DNA of 64,000 nucleotides from Fasciola hepatica (GCA_948099385.1 CANUEZ040000129.1:744001-808000); one strand, 5' to 3'; numbered from the stretch's first letter, positions 37,493-47,989 are shown. The notes: generated by a model not told the origin, from the letters alone. Program-made: numbers and translations.

Positions 37493-38949
37493 GTAGAAAA
37501 TCTTCGCTTACCAGGAATGGTGTTTGGACCTTGATCGCCCTCCTTCGCGAAAGTGATTCGAGTACCTTCTCTCCAACCCGGAAGAACGGTTAAAGTGAGA
37601 ACTTTATCACGGATGCTGCTAGTGTGACCATCCTCGTTCATAATCTAGTTCAGGAAGTGTTTTTAAATAGGTGAAATATATTTCAAAAATTAACTTTTTA
37701 ATCAGATTTCGCAATGTCATAGTTGTAGTTGGTAGTACCCAAGGACGAGGCACAAGCAGATCAAAACGTTCAAATAATTTTTGACCCCCAATTACCAAAA
37801 TTCTGTATCAATCTACTTATATTTATATTTTTCATCATCCAACCCCAAGTAACTGAAGATTGTTTTAATAAAAATCAGTGAATACATAGGATGAAGGATG
37901 CAATCTATCGCCCCACAATATTGTAGTGATCGTCACGCCCTGTGCTTCCGTATGTAGTTTTTAATTACCAGCTGCGTTCTCGGATAGCTATTCATGCTTT
38001 ACAACCAGATTTTGCCAAAAAACAGCAATTGCAGCCACCGCAAGAAGCGCACAAACAACGGCAGACCAAACAAGGACTAAATATGTACCCACTTAAGTGA
38101 GAGACCGCTTTTAAAGTTCATAATAATTAACTTTCCAGGAAAGACAACTCATTAAAATAATTCGCATTCTCTTAGCATATGATATTGGGTAACTTTGGAC
38201 GCTCAACATTTACATGCATTTTTTGTGTCTGGTATTCAAATCACAAGTCGTTAGGCTGTGAGTAGATTCGTAATGTTGAGAATTAAAAGTTCCTGTGGGT
38301 GACCCGTGACAACTTCGAATTTTGACAGATTTATCCGTATGGGGCCATTTTGAAATATTTCCGTTCGTTAAGAAACTGCTCGGTATGAGGTCGCTTGTTC
38401 GATTCTGGCCCCTGGATTAGTTGTAGGAAGAAGGCCGATGAACATTTTAAGAACCGGGTTATATTTATAAATACCAAATTAATCTATCAACCTACCCGTC
38501 TAGAAACTTTCATCTTCTTGATGCATCCATTGTAAACTTCTTCCAAGCTAAGAAACATCTCGCGTTCAATCGGAGGGTCTTGTTTCGGCTGACCACGTCC
38601 CCCAGGACCACCAAAGTTGTGCCGTACCTGATAGTCAATTTCATCCTGAAATTCTAAAATTAATCATTAGTGAGACTAGGATAGAAACTTGCGGTTAAAA
38701 GGATTATCAGTCCCGAAAAAATTCATGAAAGTCCTATGGGGATCGCCATGGTAAACATAGGGTTGACTCCACTCATTTGGAAGTGGTGCTCGAGTTTTTA
38801 AGCCTTCCTCGCCGAACTGATCGAAAATCGCACGTCTCTCAGGATCTGATAAAACATCATATGCTTCGGAAATCGCCTCAAATTTTTCTTTAAATTCTTC
38901 ACCAGACTTGGCGCGACATGGATGAAAGCGGAGTGCTAGTCGGCGATAG
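36258..38949 (-). CDS. DNAJB13: DNAJB13-like J-protein, four internal exons (gene incomplete in what can be read)
   Basis: Minus strand exons 38949-38693, 38653-38496, 37644-37512 and 36429-36258 join in phase to 240 codons. Content in order: J-domain from [11 protein letters not shown] through [20 protein letters not shown]; the FHGKP-like [15 protein letters not shown]; a Gly-rich linker; the class-II C-terminal domain I ([36 protein letters not shown]); and domain II ([30 protein letters not shown]). [12 protein letters not shown] and RRLLHVPI-like text are specific to DNAJB13, a radial-spoke/axonemal protein of cilia and sperm flagella, rather than DNAJB1. The HPD motif is HPC; vertebrate DNAJB13 also lacks this Asp (HPL). 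About 23 N-terminal and 45 C-terminal residues (relative to the 316-aa human protein) were not located. Confidence 0.88.
37156..37207. repeat. (GAT)n microsatellite
   Basis: About 17 uninterrupted GAT units. Confidence 0.97.
37436..37489. repeat. (AT)n microsatellite
   Basis: About 27 AT units, with AATA at the borders. Confidence 0.97.
37512..37644 (-). CDS. DNAJB13: DNAJB13-like exon, domain I
   Basis: 133 nt: [20 protein letters not shown] and [20 protein letters not shown]. Acceptor GAACTAG, donor GTAAGC. An (AT)n tract begins about 20 bp past the donor. Confidence 0.88.
37645..38495 (-). other. DNAJB13-like intron
   Basis: 851 bp, GTAGGT...GAACTAG. It holds a tRNA-like segment at about 38330-38440. 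Confidence 0.75.
38330..38440 (+). repeat. tRNA-like SINE head remnant
   Basis: TTGTTCGATTCTGGCCCC (about 38392-38410) is a B-box-like T-arm after GGTATGAGGTCGC; the A-box is poor. Possibly a third tRNA-derived family. Confidence 0.4.
38496..38653 (-). CDS. DNAJB13: DNAJB13-like exon, Gly-rich linker and start of domain I
   Basis: 158 nt: [34 protein letters not shown] and KKMKVSRR. Donor GTAGGT, phase 0. Confidence 0.87.
38654..38692 (-). other. 39-nt GC-AG intron in the DNAJB13-like gene
   Basis: GCAAGT...TTTTAG with CTAAT before the acceptor as a branch-point candidate. Only this choice of boundaries keeps the frame between NPFN and the [13 protein letters not shown] exon; the later TTTCAG acceptor would not. 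Confidence 0.72.
38693..38949 (-). CDS. DNAJB13: DNAJB13-like exon, J-domain part
   Basis: 257 nt; acceptor ATTTAAAG, begins with the third base of the Ala codon before [11 protein letters not shown] replaces HPD. Ends phase 1 at a GC donor, GCAAGT. Confidence 0.87.
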
Positions 38950-39582
38950 CTTTAAATGGAGAAAGATTAGAAGAGATAATGAATCCATCACGTAACTATC
39001 ACCCCATTTTTTCTGATTAATCGAATAAGAAAACTTGACGTTCGGGCAACTGCTTGCAACTGTTCAACGTGGGCTAAGTTCACTTGTGAAAGTCGATTTA
39101 GTAGGTTTCAGGGACAGTTGAAGTTGCTTAAGTAATGGTAGCATAGGACCTAAATTAACACTAGATTCACTTCTGGTAATCATCAGTCTTATTGCCATAT
39201 CTGTTCAAATCATTTTTATCGCTCCAAATGGAACTTTTTCTGGTTTGGCCGCCAATATGACACTTCTTGTGAATCCCCCTTGACCATTTTTTTCTCTGTA
39301 TGCTTTGCTGTGCAGGTTTCCAGTAAGTCTTCGCAGCTTGTGACTTTGGTCTTCTGCGTACTAGAAGAAAATCATCCGATTTGTAATTGCAGTTCTTGGC
39401 CACGTCCATAAATCGTTCGTCTTGCGAGCCTAAGAGGCTAAAATACCATCGGAGCATCAATGTCGTGTGCACCCTACCAGATCAGTTACGAGACCACGCC
39501 GTGTACACAGCTGGTGTAGTTTGGTTACTAAATAGGTAAATCCTGCCAAAAGAAGTCAACTAACAGATAGAATCATCAAAGT
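38950..39582. other. Presumed DNAJB13 upstream intron, unassigned
   Basis: No first exon of the DNAJB13-like gene was recognised here. Confidence 0.35.
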
Positions 39583-39730
39583 ATGTGCTACCGTAAACTG
39601 GGCTGAGAACCAATATGACTCATTTGAAAATTGTCTGAATCCCCGTGGGACTTCGTTGCTCAGCTCATAGAGTATACTGAAGCATGAATGTCGTTCATTT
39701 GTGGGTTTCTAGGTTTTTATATTTGTAATG
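39583..39730 (+). repeat. SINE-like repeat, family 2, copy 2
   Basis: GTGCTACCGTAAACTGGGCT and TTGCTCAGCTCATAGAG match the order of the 35405 copy (GTGCTACTGTAATTTGGGC and CGCAGCTCAGCTGGTGGAG); the B-box is degraded. Confidence 0.5.
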
Positions 39731-40129
39731 TTTTTCTATCAAGCTCATATTGTCCTTTGCTAAAATAAAGGCGACTGCCTTTATTTATGTTCTATTAAAC
39801 AAATACCACTGCACAGTTCAACACGTTCTCACCAGTTATCGCAAGTAACCTATCCTGGATTAAACGCCCGTTTCCGCCGATGTCATTGGATTTGACTTCT
39901 GCGTTCTGTTCAGATTGACAGAACTGAGACACATTTCCACTGTCCAGAATATAAGAATTTTCTGACCGGAACATCAGAAACCAAGTCTATCTTGATCTAA
40001 TGGCAGGACAAATTATTTAGGAGACTATTGGACTGATCAGTTTAAAAGCAATTACAATTGATCCGTGAGTTCGTGGACACCATTGGTCTCCCGCATATTT
40101 CGAATAACTAAGTTGATCCAATTCTCTTG
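39731..40129. other. Unassigned sequence
   Basis: No feature supported. Confidence 0.3.
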
Positions 40130-40310
40130 GCTGCGAGCCTCTCTGATAAGCTGGTTGACAGTCTGTCATTTTTGCCCGACTCTATTACTTAGTTTTTCGT
40201 ACATAAACTTATCGAACGTTTCGGAACGCTATGGGTTCAAGTCTCAAGTAGGACGGCGACTTTGGATCACTGGATAATTTCCACTTTAATGGGTTTGGAC
40301 TGTTTTAATT
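40130..40310 (+). repeat. SINE-like repeat, family 2, 3' part
   Basis: TGGGTTCAAGTCTCAAGTAGG contains a B-box, followed by GCGACTTTGGATCACTGG and a T-rich tail, in the same order as GGGTTCAAATCAGGCC and CGACTTCTAACTTTTGGATT at 35.55 kb. Confidence 0.45.
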
Positions 40311-41854
40311 ATATGAAGTATTCACCAGCTGATCATTGCAGGGACGTTTATATATACACTTAAACTTAACTGACAAAGCTCAGTGGAGCATAAAAATAGC
40401 GGGCCTAAAAGGAACAACCATAGCAGTGACCCACCATGAAGTCAGGGGTAGACAATTCGCCTTATATTTTAACAGAAAATTTTGATGGTGAGACCATTGC
40501 ACTGTGGAGTGAACTGCACAGGGATTATTTTAACTACCACCGTTTAGCTGGTTATTCATGAAGGCTGCAGAAAATCCCAATTTTGAGTAACGACTGTTTT
40601 GAAAGGCAATTTGTTCAAAGCTAAGAGAAGAAGCTGAAACCAGTTTCAATATGTTTGTTGAAGGTCAGGAACTGGTAAAAAAGAACACGTGAACATATCA
40701 GATGAGAATGGTGGTGTTTCAGACTAGAAAGATATAAAAGAGACATTGGAAAGCTGTGCTCTGGAGCCGCTCACTTACGTCTTCATCTAAAGGTGACGTA
40801 TGATGTGGGAGTTCAATATATATCTCGGGTGAAACCTTGAAATGCACATTTCTCAATACAAATATATTTAGCTGTAATGCTCTACTATAGAATCGTATTT
40901 TCGGAGATGCATGTTGTGGTATTAACATGTGCACTAAGAAAAAATTGCTTTCAACGCAGTTTACCATAACCATTTCCGCTCAACAGGTCTTGTTTACTGC
41001 CTTCATGTTATAGGAGATGCATGTTGCACCGACGTGTGTTGTACCAGTTTCAAACAAATTAAGCCGCCAGTTGCCTTCATGTTCATAAGTTATCTTCAGC
41101 GCTTTTACATTATATTCACCCTAATAAGAAGAGAACAGATCTTATGAAGACATCGTTTCGTTCTTTATTCGTTTCAAGACGGGTCATATTAGAAAGTGTT
41201 GTTACGTATAAGAATCTATTTTTGCCAGGTTCCTTCCAAAGCCTAACACATCGGAACCTTAACCGATTCGCCATTCCAAGTCGCATGGTCAGGTTGCCCA
41301 TTGCCCATTGCAAACATGCAATGAATAACAATGAGAACCAATTATATATAATTTAAAAAAATTAGCCATATTTCGCGTACCAATAATTTTATTGAAGCTG
41401 AGGGTTATGTTAGCGGTAATTTTGGGCTGCGAATGAAGCCATTTTTGTGCGTAGTTGACAAAGCCAATGAGCATATTTTGCACGACTGCATTCGCATGTT
41501 GTATGAACGGTCTATTTTAGGCATGGTATAAGTGACAGAAGTTGGCTGTGCTTCCCCTCAGTGGAGTTACAGCGACAGATGCGACTAAGTTGGTAACATA
41601 CTCGCACTACGGTAACTTGAAGCCTAAACTGCTAATAATAACCTCATTGTTATTATTATCAGCGATGCCGTGCGGTAGGTGAAGCAAAAAGTACTTTTAG
41701 ACAGACGTCTATCGAATATGAAACTTGAACAGAATCATTTCTGGGTCGCTACATTAACAGATCTGTCTCATTGGGGTTAGTTCCGCTCATTTCAGTTTGG
41801 GTTTTGTCTGTGGGCTGTTGATCAACATACCTTCGAGTGTCTATTTCTTTTCAG
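40311..41854. other. Unassigned sequence
   Basis: No gene or element supported on either strand. Confidence 0.3.
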
Positions 41855-42085
41855 GGTGCCGTACCAGCAATGATCAATCCCTCTGGGCAATTGTCCCACT
41901 TGGTTTCTCCAACCGACCAAAGACATTTGATCAGTATACTGACCAGTAATAGTTTTATTTTGGTCCGTCGAGGATTAGCTTGTGCCGTTTGGTTATACTC
42001 AAGCAGCGGAGACGGGAATGAGAAACTTGTACAACAGTCGAGCCGTGTAACTGAAGCGAGATTACTTAACTTGGAACATGTGTGA
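41855..42085 (+). CDS. Hypothetical terminal exon
   Basis: A strong acceptor (TATTTCTTTTCAG) precedes an open frame GAVPAMINPSGQLSHLVSPT through LLNLEHV to a TGA at 42083-42085. I do not recognise the protein. The frame is also open on the opposite strand, and it lies directly before a LINE fragment, so it could be chance. Confidence 0.2.
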   Translation, partial: GAVPAMINPSGQLSHLVSPTDQRHLISILTSNSFILVRRGLACAVWLYSSSGDGNEKLVQQSSRVTEARLLNLEHV

Positions 42086-42098
42086 GCACATGATGATG

Positions 42099-42248
42099 CC
42101 ACCGATCAGCCTGAAGTACGCACAACAGAAAAAATCTTTCAAATCCTCTGCTTTGCCAGCAGAAGTGGTGGAAGAGAAAAATGACCACATTTTCAAGCGG
42201 CGCCTGGAAGTCTTTCTTAAGAGGTGTTTAGTGGACAGGTACATCTAA
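42099..42248 (+). pseudogene. CR1/jockey-like LINE, C-terminal fragment
   Basis: LKYAQQKKSFKSSALPAEVV followed by NDHIFKRRLEVFLKRCL and a stop fits the FFSxRVxxxWNSLPxEVV...FKxRLDxxL end of CR1-like ORF2 proteins. Only this C-terminal part remains, as expected for a 5'-truncated LINE insertion. Confidence 0.5.
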
Positions 42249-42565
42249 GTCCATGCCTCCGCGGATGAGGTAAAATATCGCACTGCTCGGTTTTCGAGCG
42301 GTTTATGCCAATGGTGGGCAATACGTGACATACCTCGTTGATCTCTGTCACTTCCCCCAAATTACGTTTTCCCTCCTTAGCAAACAATAAACGAGGGTGA
42401 ATTACATAGTTATTTTTTGAAATTTCCATCATTTCTTTGTCCACCGGTTACCGGTGCGTTACCAAAATTTGGCGGTCGGCAATGTGCCACTAGTGCTCAT
42501 TTTTATTTGCCAAACCTTGTAGCAGAACCGCTTCGAAACCCATGGGCTTTTGGTTGGTTTTCGAG

Positions 42566-43266
42566 CGTTCCTACTATTACGCCGACCGGTTTCCAGTCGG
42601 TTTGTTTAGTAGCCATTTTACACGGATCAACAATGAATTGATACGAAGGAAATCGACGATCAAAGTAATGTGCAATGCTTAGTTGGCGTTTTATTTAAAT
42701 ATATTGGTTTGTTTCATCGAAACGCCCTGAAATACCTCGGTATACATCGCTCCATTTCATTCCCTCGAAATGCGCAAAATAAGGACAATTAATCGGAAAA
42801 TCGTAAATTGGGAAGTAGAAACGAGCATTGTAAAACGTAGTTTGGGAAAAGTGACGGAAAATAACGAAGCATATTACGTATTTCAAACGACTGGCACAAA
42901 CCGCTCGGAAACCGTTCAGAAACCATCCAGAAAACCGGCCTGATACCACTCGGAAACTACTCGAAAACCGATCGGTGTATCAGTAAAAACGCTCGAAAAG
43001 CGGCCAAATACCGATCGGTTTCGGAGCGGTTTGTGCAAATCGTATCACGATGCTCATTTCTATCTGTTAGTTTATGGTTCTCTAATAATTGTCCTTATTT
43101 TGCCCATTCCGAGGGAATATAATATGACGATATATACCGAGGTTTTCGGGACATTTCGATGAATTGCAAACTACTTTACCCGTCAATTTTTTTCGTGTAA
43201 TTTCAATGTTGATCCGTCTAAAATGGCTACCAAACAAACCGACCGAAAACCGATGTCACGAACAGG
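42566..43266. repeat. Foldback-type inverted repeat with CGGTTT-rich centre
   Basis: Left arm about 42566-42845 and right arm about 43045-43266 are imperfect inverted copies. GTCGGTTTGTTTAGTAGCCA (42596 on) matches the reverse complement of the stretch around 43230, and CCTCGGTATACATCGC, ATTCCCTCGAAATGCGCAAA and AAATAAGGACAATTA all recur in inverted order. The centre (42890-43040) is a run of degenerate AAACCGNTCGG units. A further copy of the end motif (ACCGATGTAACGAACGGGCTG-like) is at about 43403-43436. No coding capacity. Confidence 0.72.
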
Positions 43267-43308
43267 CTGGGTGCTACAAAGGAAATTATGACTTTTTAAT
43301 ATTTATGT

Positions 43309-43326
43309 ATATATATATATATATAT
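43309..43326. repeat. Short (AT)n tract
   Basis: About nine AT units between two copies of the foldback end motif. Confidence 0.85.
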
Positions 43327-43436
43327 GATCACCGAAGTACAATTCGGTGGCCCATTTTCTTCATATGATCTCACTTCTAACCTATGAAAGAATGCCTATT
43401 CAGCAAACCGGTCGGAAACCGATGTAACGAACGGGC

Positions 43437-43880
43437 TGTGATACAATGGGATACCTCAGATTGCAGTCGCCCTTGTCCCATGGAAATGGCTCAAATAATT
43501 TGTAAAAAAAAACACGATAACCAATGGAAAGATAACCTACGCCTTGCAGATCTCAGCATGAGAGGCACTCCTCGGGACCTCCAACAGACGGTAATAGTCA
43601 AGGCCCATCGCGAAGATCAAAACTAGCGCCCTCAGTCGCTATGTTGATGAACTATCGTGAGTACATCTTCAGTTCAGTTCACTTCAGTTTGCACAGGACT
43701 TGATGTGTGGCTAGGGCCAATCGTGTGTCCAGATAGTTGTGTTGTCGGCGCGTTTCTGTAGCTCCCAACACTGCGTGATTTTCTTTTTCTGAAAGGCAGA
43801 AATTTTGTGCAGTATCAGCCCTGGCAGAGTAAGGTGGAAACAATAAGTAATTTGCATCTGACCCTAAAAGCTGCTTAACA
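43437..43880. other. Unassigned sequence between the foldback repeat and the LINE
   Basis: No feature supported. Confidence 0.3.
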
Positions 43881-45415
43881 TTACTCGGGGTATACTGCCG
43901 CCCAACATAGGTCTACTGCTTTCTTGAAAGCCTTCACGGTTGTGGTATTTATGACCTCTTCCGGGAGCTTATTCCAATAGGGTATCATTCTGTAGTGGTT
44001 GCCATCTTCGTTCATACTTTTACCACGTTTATTGTTTAACTGAACGCTGACTGCCAAGCGCGGTTGCCATTTGACCGTTGCTCTTGCGCACGCTCTCACG
44101 CACGCTCCCAAATACACGCTAACCACTATCTCTCCCAATCGCCTTCTCGTTCTCACGGGTCGTGGAGAATACTGTTCTGGTTAACATATTTGTGCAGTGC
44201 CGCACATTAGAGTAACGTGCAGGTGGTCCACGCAGTACAAAGGACCGAAGCACGCGTTTACTAAGGAAACCGCGAAGTAAGGTCCAATCAACCTTACAAC
44301 TCTATTTGAGAAGTACTTCGCTCTAATTTGGAGCCTCGAATGTTTCCTTTGTAATCTAAGGCTATGCCCCCTTGTGCCTCTCACGGGGATCGGAGAAAAA
44401 AGGTCTTCTCGACTTATTCCTGACAGTCCTTTCACTACCTTGAAGGTTTCTATCAAATCCCCGCGAATGCGCCGTCTTACCATCGAGAATAGGTCTAGGG
44501 CACGGAGAAGCTCTGTGTAGTTAAACCCCCTTTGCCCAGCCACCATTCTAGTGGCTAGCCCTTGCACTTTCTCCAGACAGTCGATATCTTTCTGGTAGTA
44601 CGGTGCCCAGGCCTGCACGCAGTACTCCATGTGTGGCCTAACTATGGCTTGGTTTATCGGAACGAAAACCCTCGGCTCTCTATACCACATAATGGTTCTA
44701 GCCGAAGGAGTTCTCTCCTGGCCATATTGGCTGCTGCTGTGCACTGCTTCCATAGCTTGAAACTGTTGCCAAGTGTAACCCCCAGGTCTTTGAACTAAGA
44801 GACCACTTGCAACGAACCCACACCATTCCCACTAGCCCCTGTATTTGTGGTCAAGCATTGACACTTGGTGAGGTTTAGTGGAAGGTCCCATTTGCGTGCC
44901 CAGTTTTGTACTGTTAACACGTCAAGTTCTATATCCACTCCAGCTATCTTGACGTCATCAGCAAACGTAAAGGTGGGGTTTGTAAGCCCACGTGCTAGGT
45001 CGTTGATGAAGATGAGGAAGAGCAGAGGGCCGAGCACCGAGCCCTGTGGCACCCCACTTGTTACACCTTCCGGTTTTGAAACATGACTCCCCACCTTAAC
45101 ACTAAAGGTTCGCCCTGCTGAGAAACTACTTATCCATTGTCTTGCCTTTCCAACAATTCCCATGGACTGCAGTTTGACGTCCAGAAATCTGTGGTTCACG
45201 GAATCAAACGCCTTGCTGAAGTCCAAGTAACAGACCGCAATCGATTGCCCTTCGTCCAGACTCTTGGTTACTTCATCGAGGAACAGCAGGAGATTCGTCA
45301 GACAAGATCGCCCTGCCACAAACCCATGCTGAGCATTTGATATGAGGTGCAATAACATAAGATTGTAGTGTAGCATGCGAGGATCAGCGCCTTCCGCTGG
45401 ATTGCTCGTGTTCAA
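43881..45415 (-). mobile_element. CR1-like LINE ORF2 (reverse transcriptase to C-terminus)
   Basis: Minus strand. The first frame, 45415-44795, has ISNAQHGFVAGRSCLTNLLL, YLDFSKAFDSVNH (motif A, catalytic Asp), GVTSGVPQGSVLGPLLFLIF (motif B) and FADDVKIAG (motif C, F-A-D-D). After one frame break, 44753-44181 carries RPHMEYCVQAWAPYYQKDID, LEKVQGLATRMV and FNYTELLRALDLFSMVRRRIRGDLIETFK-type text. The C-terminus WNKLPEEVINTTTVKAFKKA ends at 43881. Between KYFSNRVVRLIG and the WNKLPEEV box there are about 270 bp not expected in the family. The upstream endonuclease is missing. Confidence 0.88.
44030..44285. repeat. Probable insertion inside the CR1-like C-terminus
   Basis: The conserved RVVRLI...WNKLPEEV segment is interrupted by unrelated sequence (Arg/Ala-rich in translation, CACGCTCTCACGCACGCTCC). 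I could not define target duplications. Confidence 0.4.
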
Positions 45416-45954
45416 TCTTCAAGATACAACAACATAGAAATCTCCATGAGCACAAAAGCTCAGTAAGTGCAGTAACAGGATCTTACGCTTACCGTAATAG
45501 AACACCAATGTGGCTACTAACAGCCTGCTGAATACAAGAGGTTCTTTCGGCCGGTAGGAGATGACTGATTCCAGACCATATCAGAGCACAGTACCGATGA
45601 CTGAACACGCCCAGTTTCTTGAGCTTGAGAGCCCCCGGGGCATCAACTTGCCTCGGCTTTCAGGGATCCTTCGTCTTCCCCCAGCTAGGAAGCGCGGCCA
45701 ATTTGGGGTTCGCCTTCTGAAGGAGTAACGAAGAGCACCATTTCGATAAGGTGAGACCTCGTGCTTGAGGGGAGCCCATTAGGATGAGGTGCCGTAATGT
45801 TCTCATACTGAACCACGAGGAACTGACCATTAGGAAATCCAGAACAGGGTAGGCTTCGGACAACAGGATGACGCCTGATCAGTCAAGGCTTTTAGGCTTC
45901 AGTTATATTGTGGGAACTACATCCGATTCACCTTAGAGCTCCAAATATGACTCA
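45416..45954. other. Unassigned sequence between two LINEs
   Basis: No coding signature; may be 3' UTR of the LINE at 45955-47970. Confidence 0.3.
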
Positions 45955-47970
45955 TCCGCGTCAGGATCTTACCAACTGAAGTGTCTCATAGCTGCCACCA
46001 CAAAGCCGTACTGATGACTTTATTCTGAATGCTGTAGTTACTGTTTCGAATAGGGCATCTGAGTGTTGCTCGGCAACATGCTTGTCCAGCCACCTTTGAG
46101 CAAGAGTTTGCAAGCTGCCTCGCCCACGGACGCCTGTAGCAATTTCCACGGGCGGCAGGCAAGCGCCGAGAAGTAGTGGTCCCTGGCCCTCAGCCGTGGG
46201 CGGTGCCGCTCTAGCTTTGGGGAATGGCCACGCAGCGATGCATTGGTTTCTAATGTGGACAGGTGCTGATTCGAGGGCACCTGCTTGATCAGGCTATTCC
46301 TGAGGAGTATGCGCCTCCCCATGGTCTTCTGTACTCCATGCTTATAAATGGAAGTTACGGAGTCTGTCGAGATAGGGTGTGTTCCGCAGACCCAGTACGC
46401 GTTTCGTGACCCTCATTTGGACTTTCTTGATTTCTTTTTGTCCGCTTCATTACTGCAGAGCATGCCCTGATGTTTGTCTCCAATACTGGTTCGACCAGTG
46501 AGGAGAGGGTCTTGGTGAGCGACTCGTGAGTGAACATAACCATAGGCCTACTGAACCGGTTTGGTCTGGACTTCCCTCTACGGGCTAGGATTTTACAACT
46601 GGTCAACGGAGGTAGATCTTCCGAAGGTACTGAGCCTAGATCTTTCTTTTGCACCATTCCCCGTGACGTGCTAACCCTCAGCTAGTACTCGTTGACCCGG
46701 TTTCCCCAAATGAATTACTCTGCGTTTGCCCGTATTAAAAAGGCGGCGTTTCATGACCGACCGTCGGTGTAAGCAGTCTGGTTCTGCTTGCACTGGATCC
46801 TTGCCCCGTACGGTTCGAGTCTCGCAAAAGACTCTGACATCAGTGGCTTAGGACAGGAGGCTGGAATCTACCTGAAGTAGAAGATCGCTGAAAAAGACAG
46901 CTACCAGCCTAGAACGCAGTATGGGCCCTAGTGACACTCTGGTTGATGTGTAAAATTTGCCCTGGAGAGCCCCGTTTACGCGGACCTGGAATTTTTGACC
47001 TCACTGAAGAAGTGCCACCCAGATTACGAAGGATTCTTGGAGTCTTAGGTCGCGCAGTTTTTCCTGTTACAGGAAGTGATTCACCTTATCAAAGGATTTG
47101 GTCTAGTAGGACGGCGCTCACCTGAACCCCTTTGTCGATGGTCCTAGTGAACCACACCATAGCCCAAGTGAGGTTTGTTTGGCACGATCTACCCAGCTGA
47201 AAACCATAATGGATGTTATGCTGGCAACTATCTTCAAAGAATTCGCGGGAGGTTTCTTCATCCAGGTTTTCCGTAACCTCCGAGACTTCCGAGAATACTG
47301 CTGCTGGGCGGCAGTCCTTGGGTTCGGATCGGTTCCCAGAATTGAAAGTTGGAGAGACCTCGTAGGTCTTCCTCCCCTCGGGCGCTCAGCCAACCCCTAG
47401 TGAGTTGTTGAATAGCCCCCACAGCCGATCAGATAGGTGATCGATGCACTGTTGGCACATGGGAAACGAAATCTTGGAGACTTCGGTGCTTTAATCGTGC
47501 CGAACTTTCTCCGGACCTTCACAGTCGAGATGCAGATCTGTTCGGTCTTCCCCTGCCAGGAGTACCCGGCGGTTGCCGGACAGCTGAGGCTCAATTTCCC
47601 CGGTCGGCCGGGAAGGAGTACCTAGGATTAGTATATGGCCAGTGTATTGTCAGCGCCCGTGTTGCTTCTCGCCATCGCACCATCTGCTCTGGGCTTGTCT
47701 GAAATGCCTGGCCGAGCGTGAGCCCCCTGAGTGCGGTGTCTGTGGAAGGCCCTTGGACCCCTCCAAACCCTTTTTAGAACTCAGGCTCTGAAGGTCTGTA
47801 AAGTCTTGCTTTCTCTGCGTGCAACGGAGATTCCTTATGACGATGTATCGAACGTGGTCTTGAGTGCTCTGTGATAGCTGATGGCGATTGTAAGAAAATA
47901 TTTTGTATATAGGTTCTTCAGCCTTCGGCTTTTTAGTCTTGGTCTGGATGTTAAAATGCCCATCCATGAC
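45955..47970 (-). pseudogene. LINE (CR1/jockey-like) reverse transcriptase pseudogene
   Basis: Minus strand, many frame breaks. From the 5' side: an initial ATG at 47967; PRFRFPCANSASITYLIG; NIHYGFQLGRSCQTNL (RT finger/palm, QHGFxxGRSCxTNL type) near 47210; DKGVQVSAVLLDQI (degraded motif A); KKVQMRVTKRVLGLRNTPYL and DRLRNFHL near 46400; and a C-terminus with GHSPKLERHRPRLRARDHYF and SALACRPWKLLQASV at 46250-46120. This matches in order the C-terminal half of CR1/jockey ORF2 (RPRLRxREHFFSxRAxxxWNxLP). Different subfamily from its 43.9-45.4 neighbour. Confidence 0.7.
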
Positions 47971-47989
47971 CTGGGAACAAATAGGTGCT

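Larger units (their letters stand above)
36430..37511 (-). other. DNAJB13-like intron with two microsatellites
   Basis: 1,082 bp; contains (AT)n at 37436-37489 and (GAT)n at 37156-37207. Nothing else recognised. Confidence 0.75.

Noticed and set aside
39167..39472. 101-codon minus-strand frame as the missing first DNAJB13 exon
   Set aside because: The basic text (RRRPKSQAAKTYW, SIQRKKW) does not match the expected DYYxxLG start of a J-domain.
42695..42949. 84-codon minus-strand frame
   Set aside because: It is part of the foldback repeat; the inverted arm explains the sequence.
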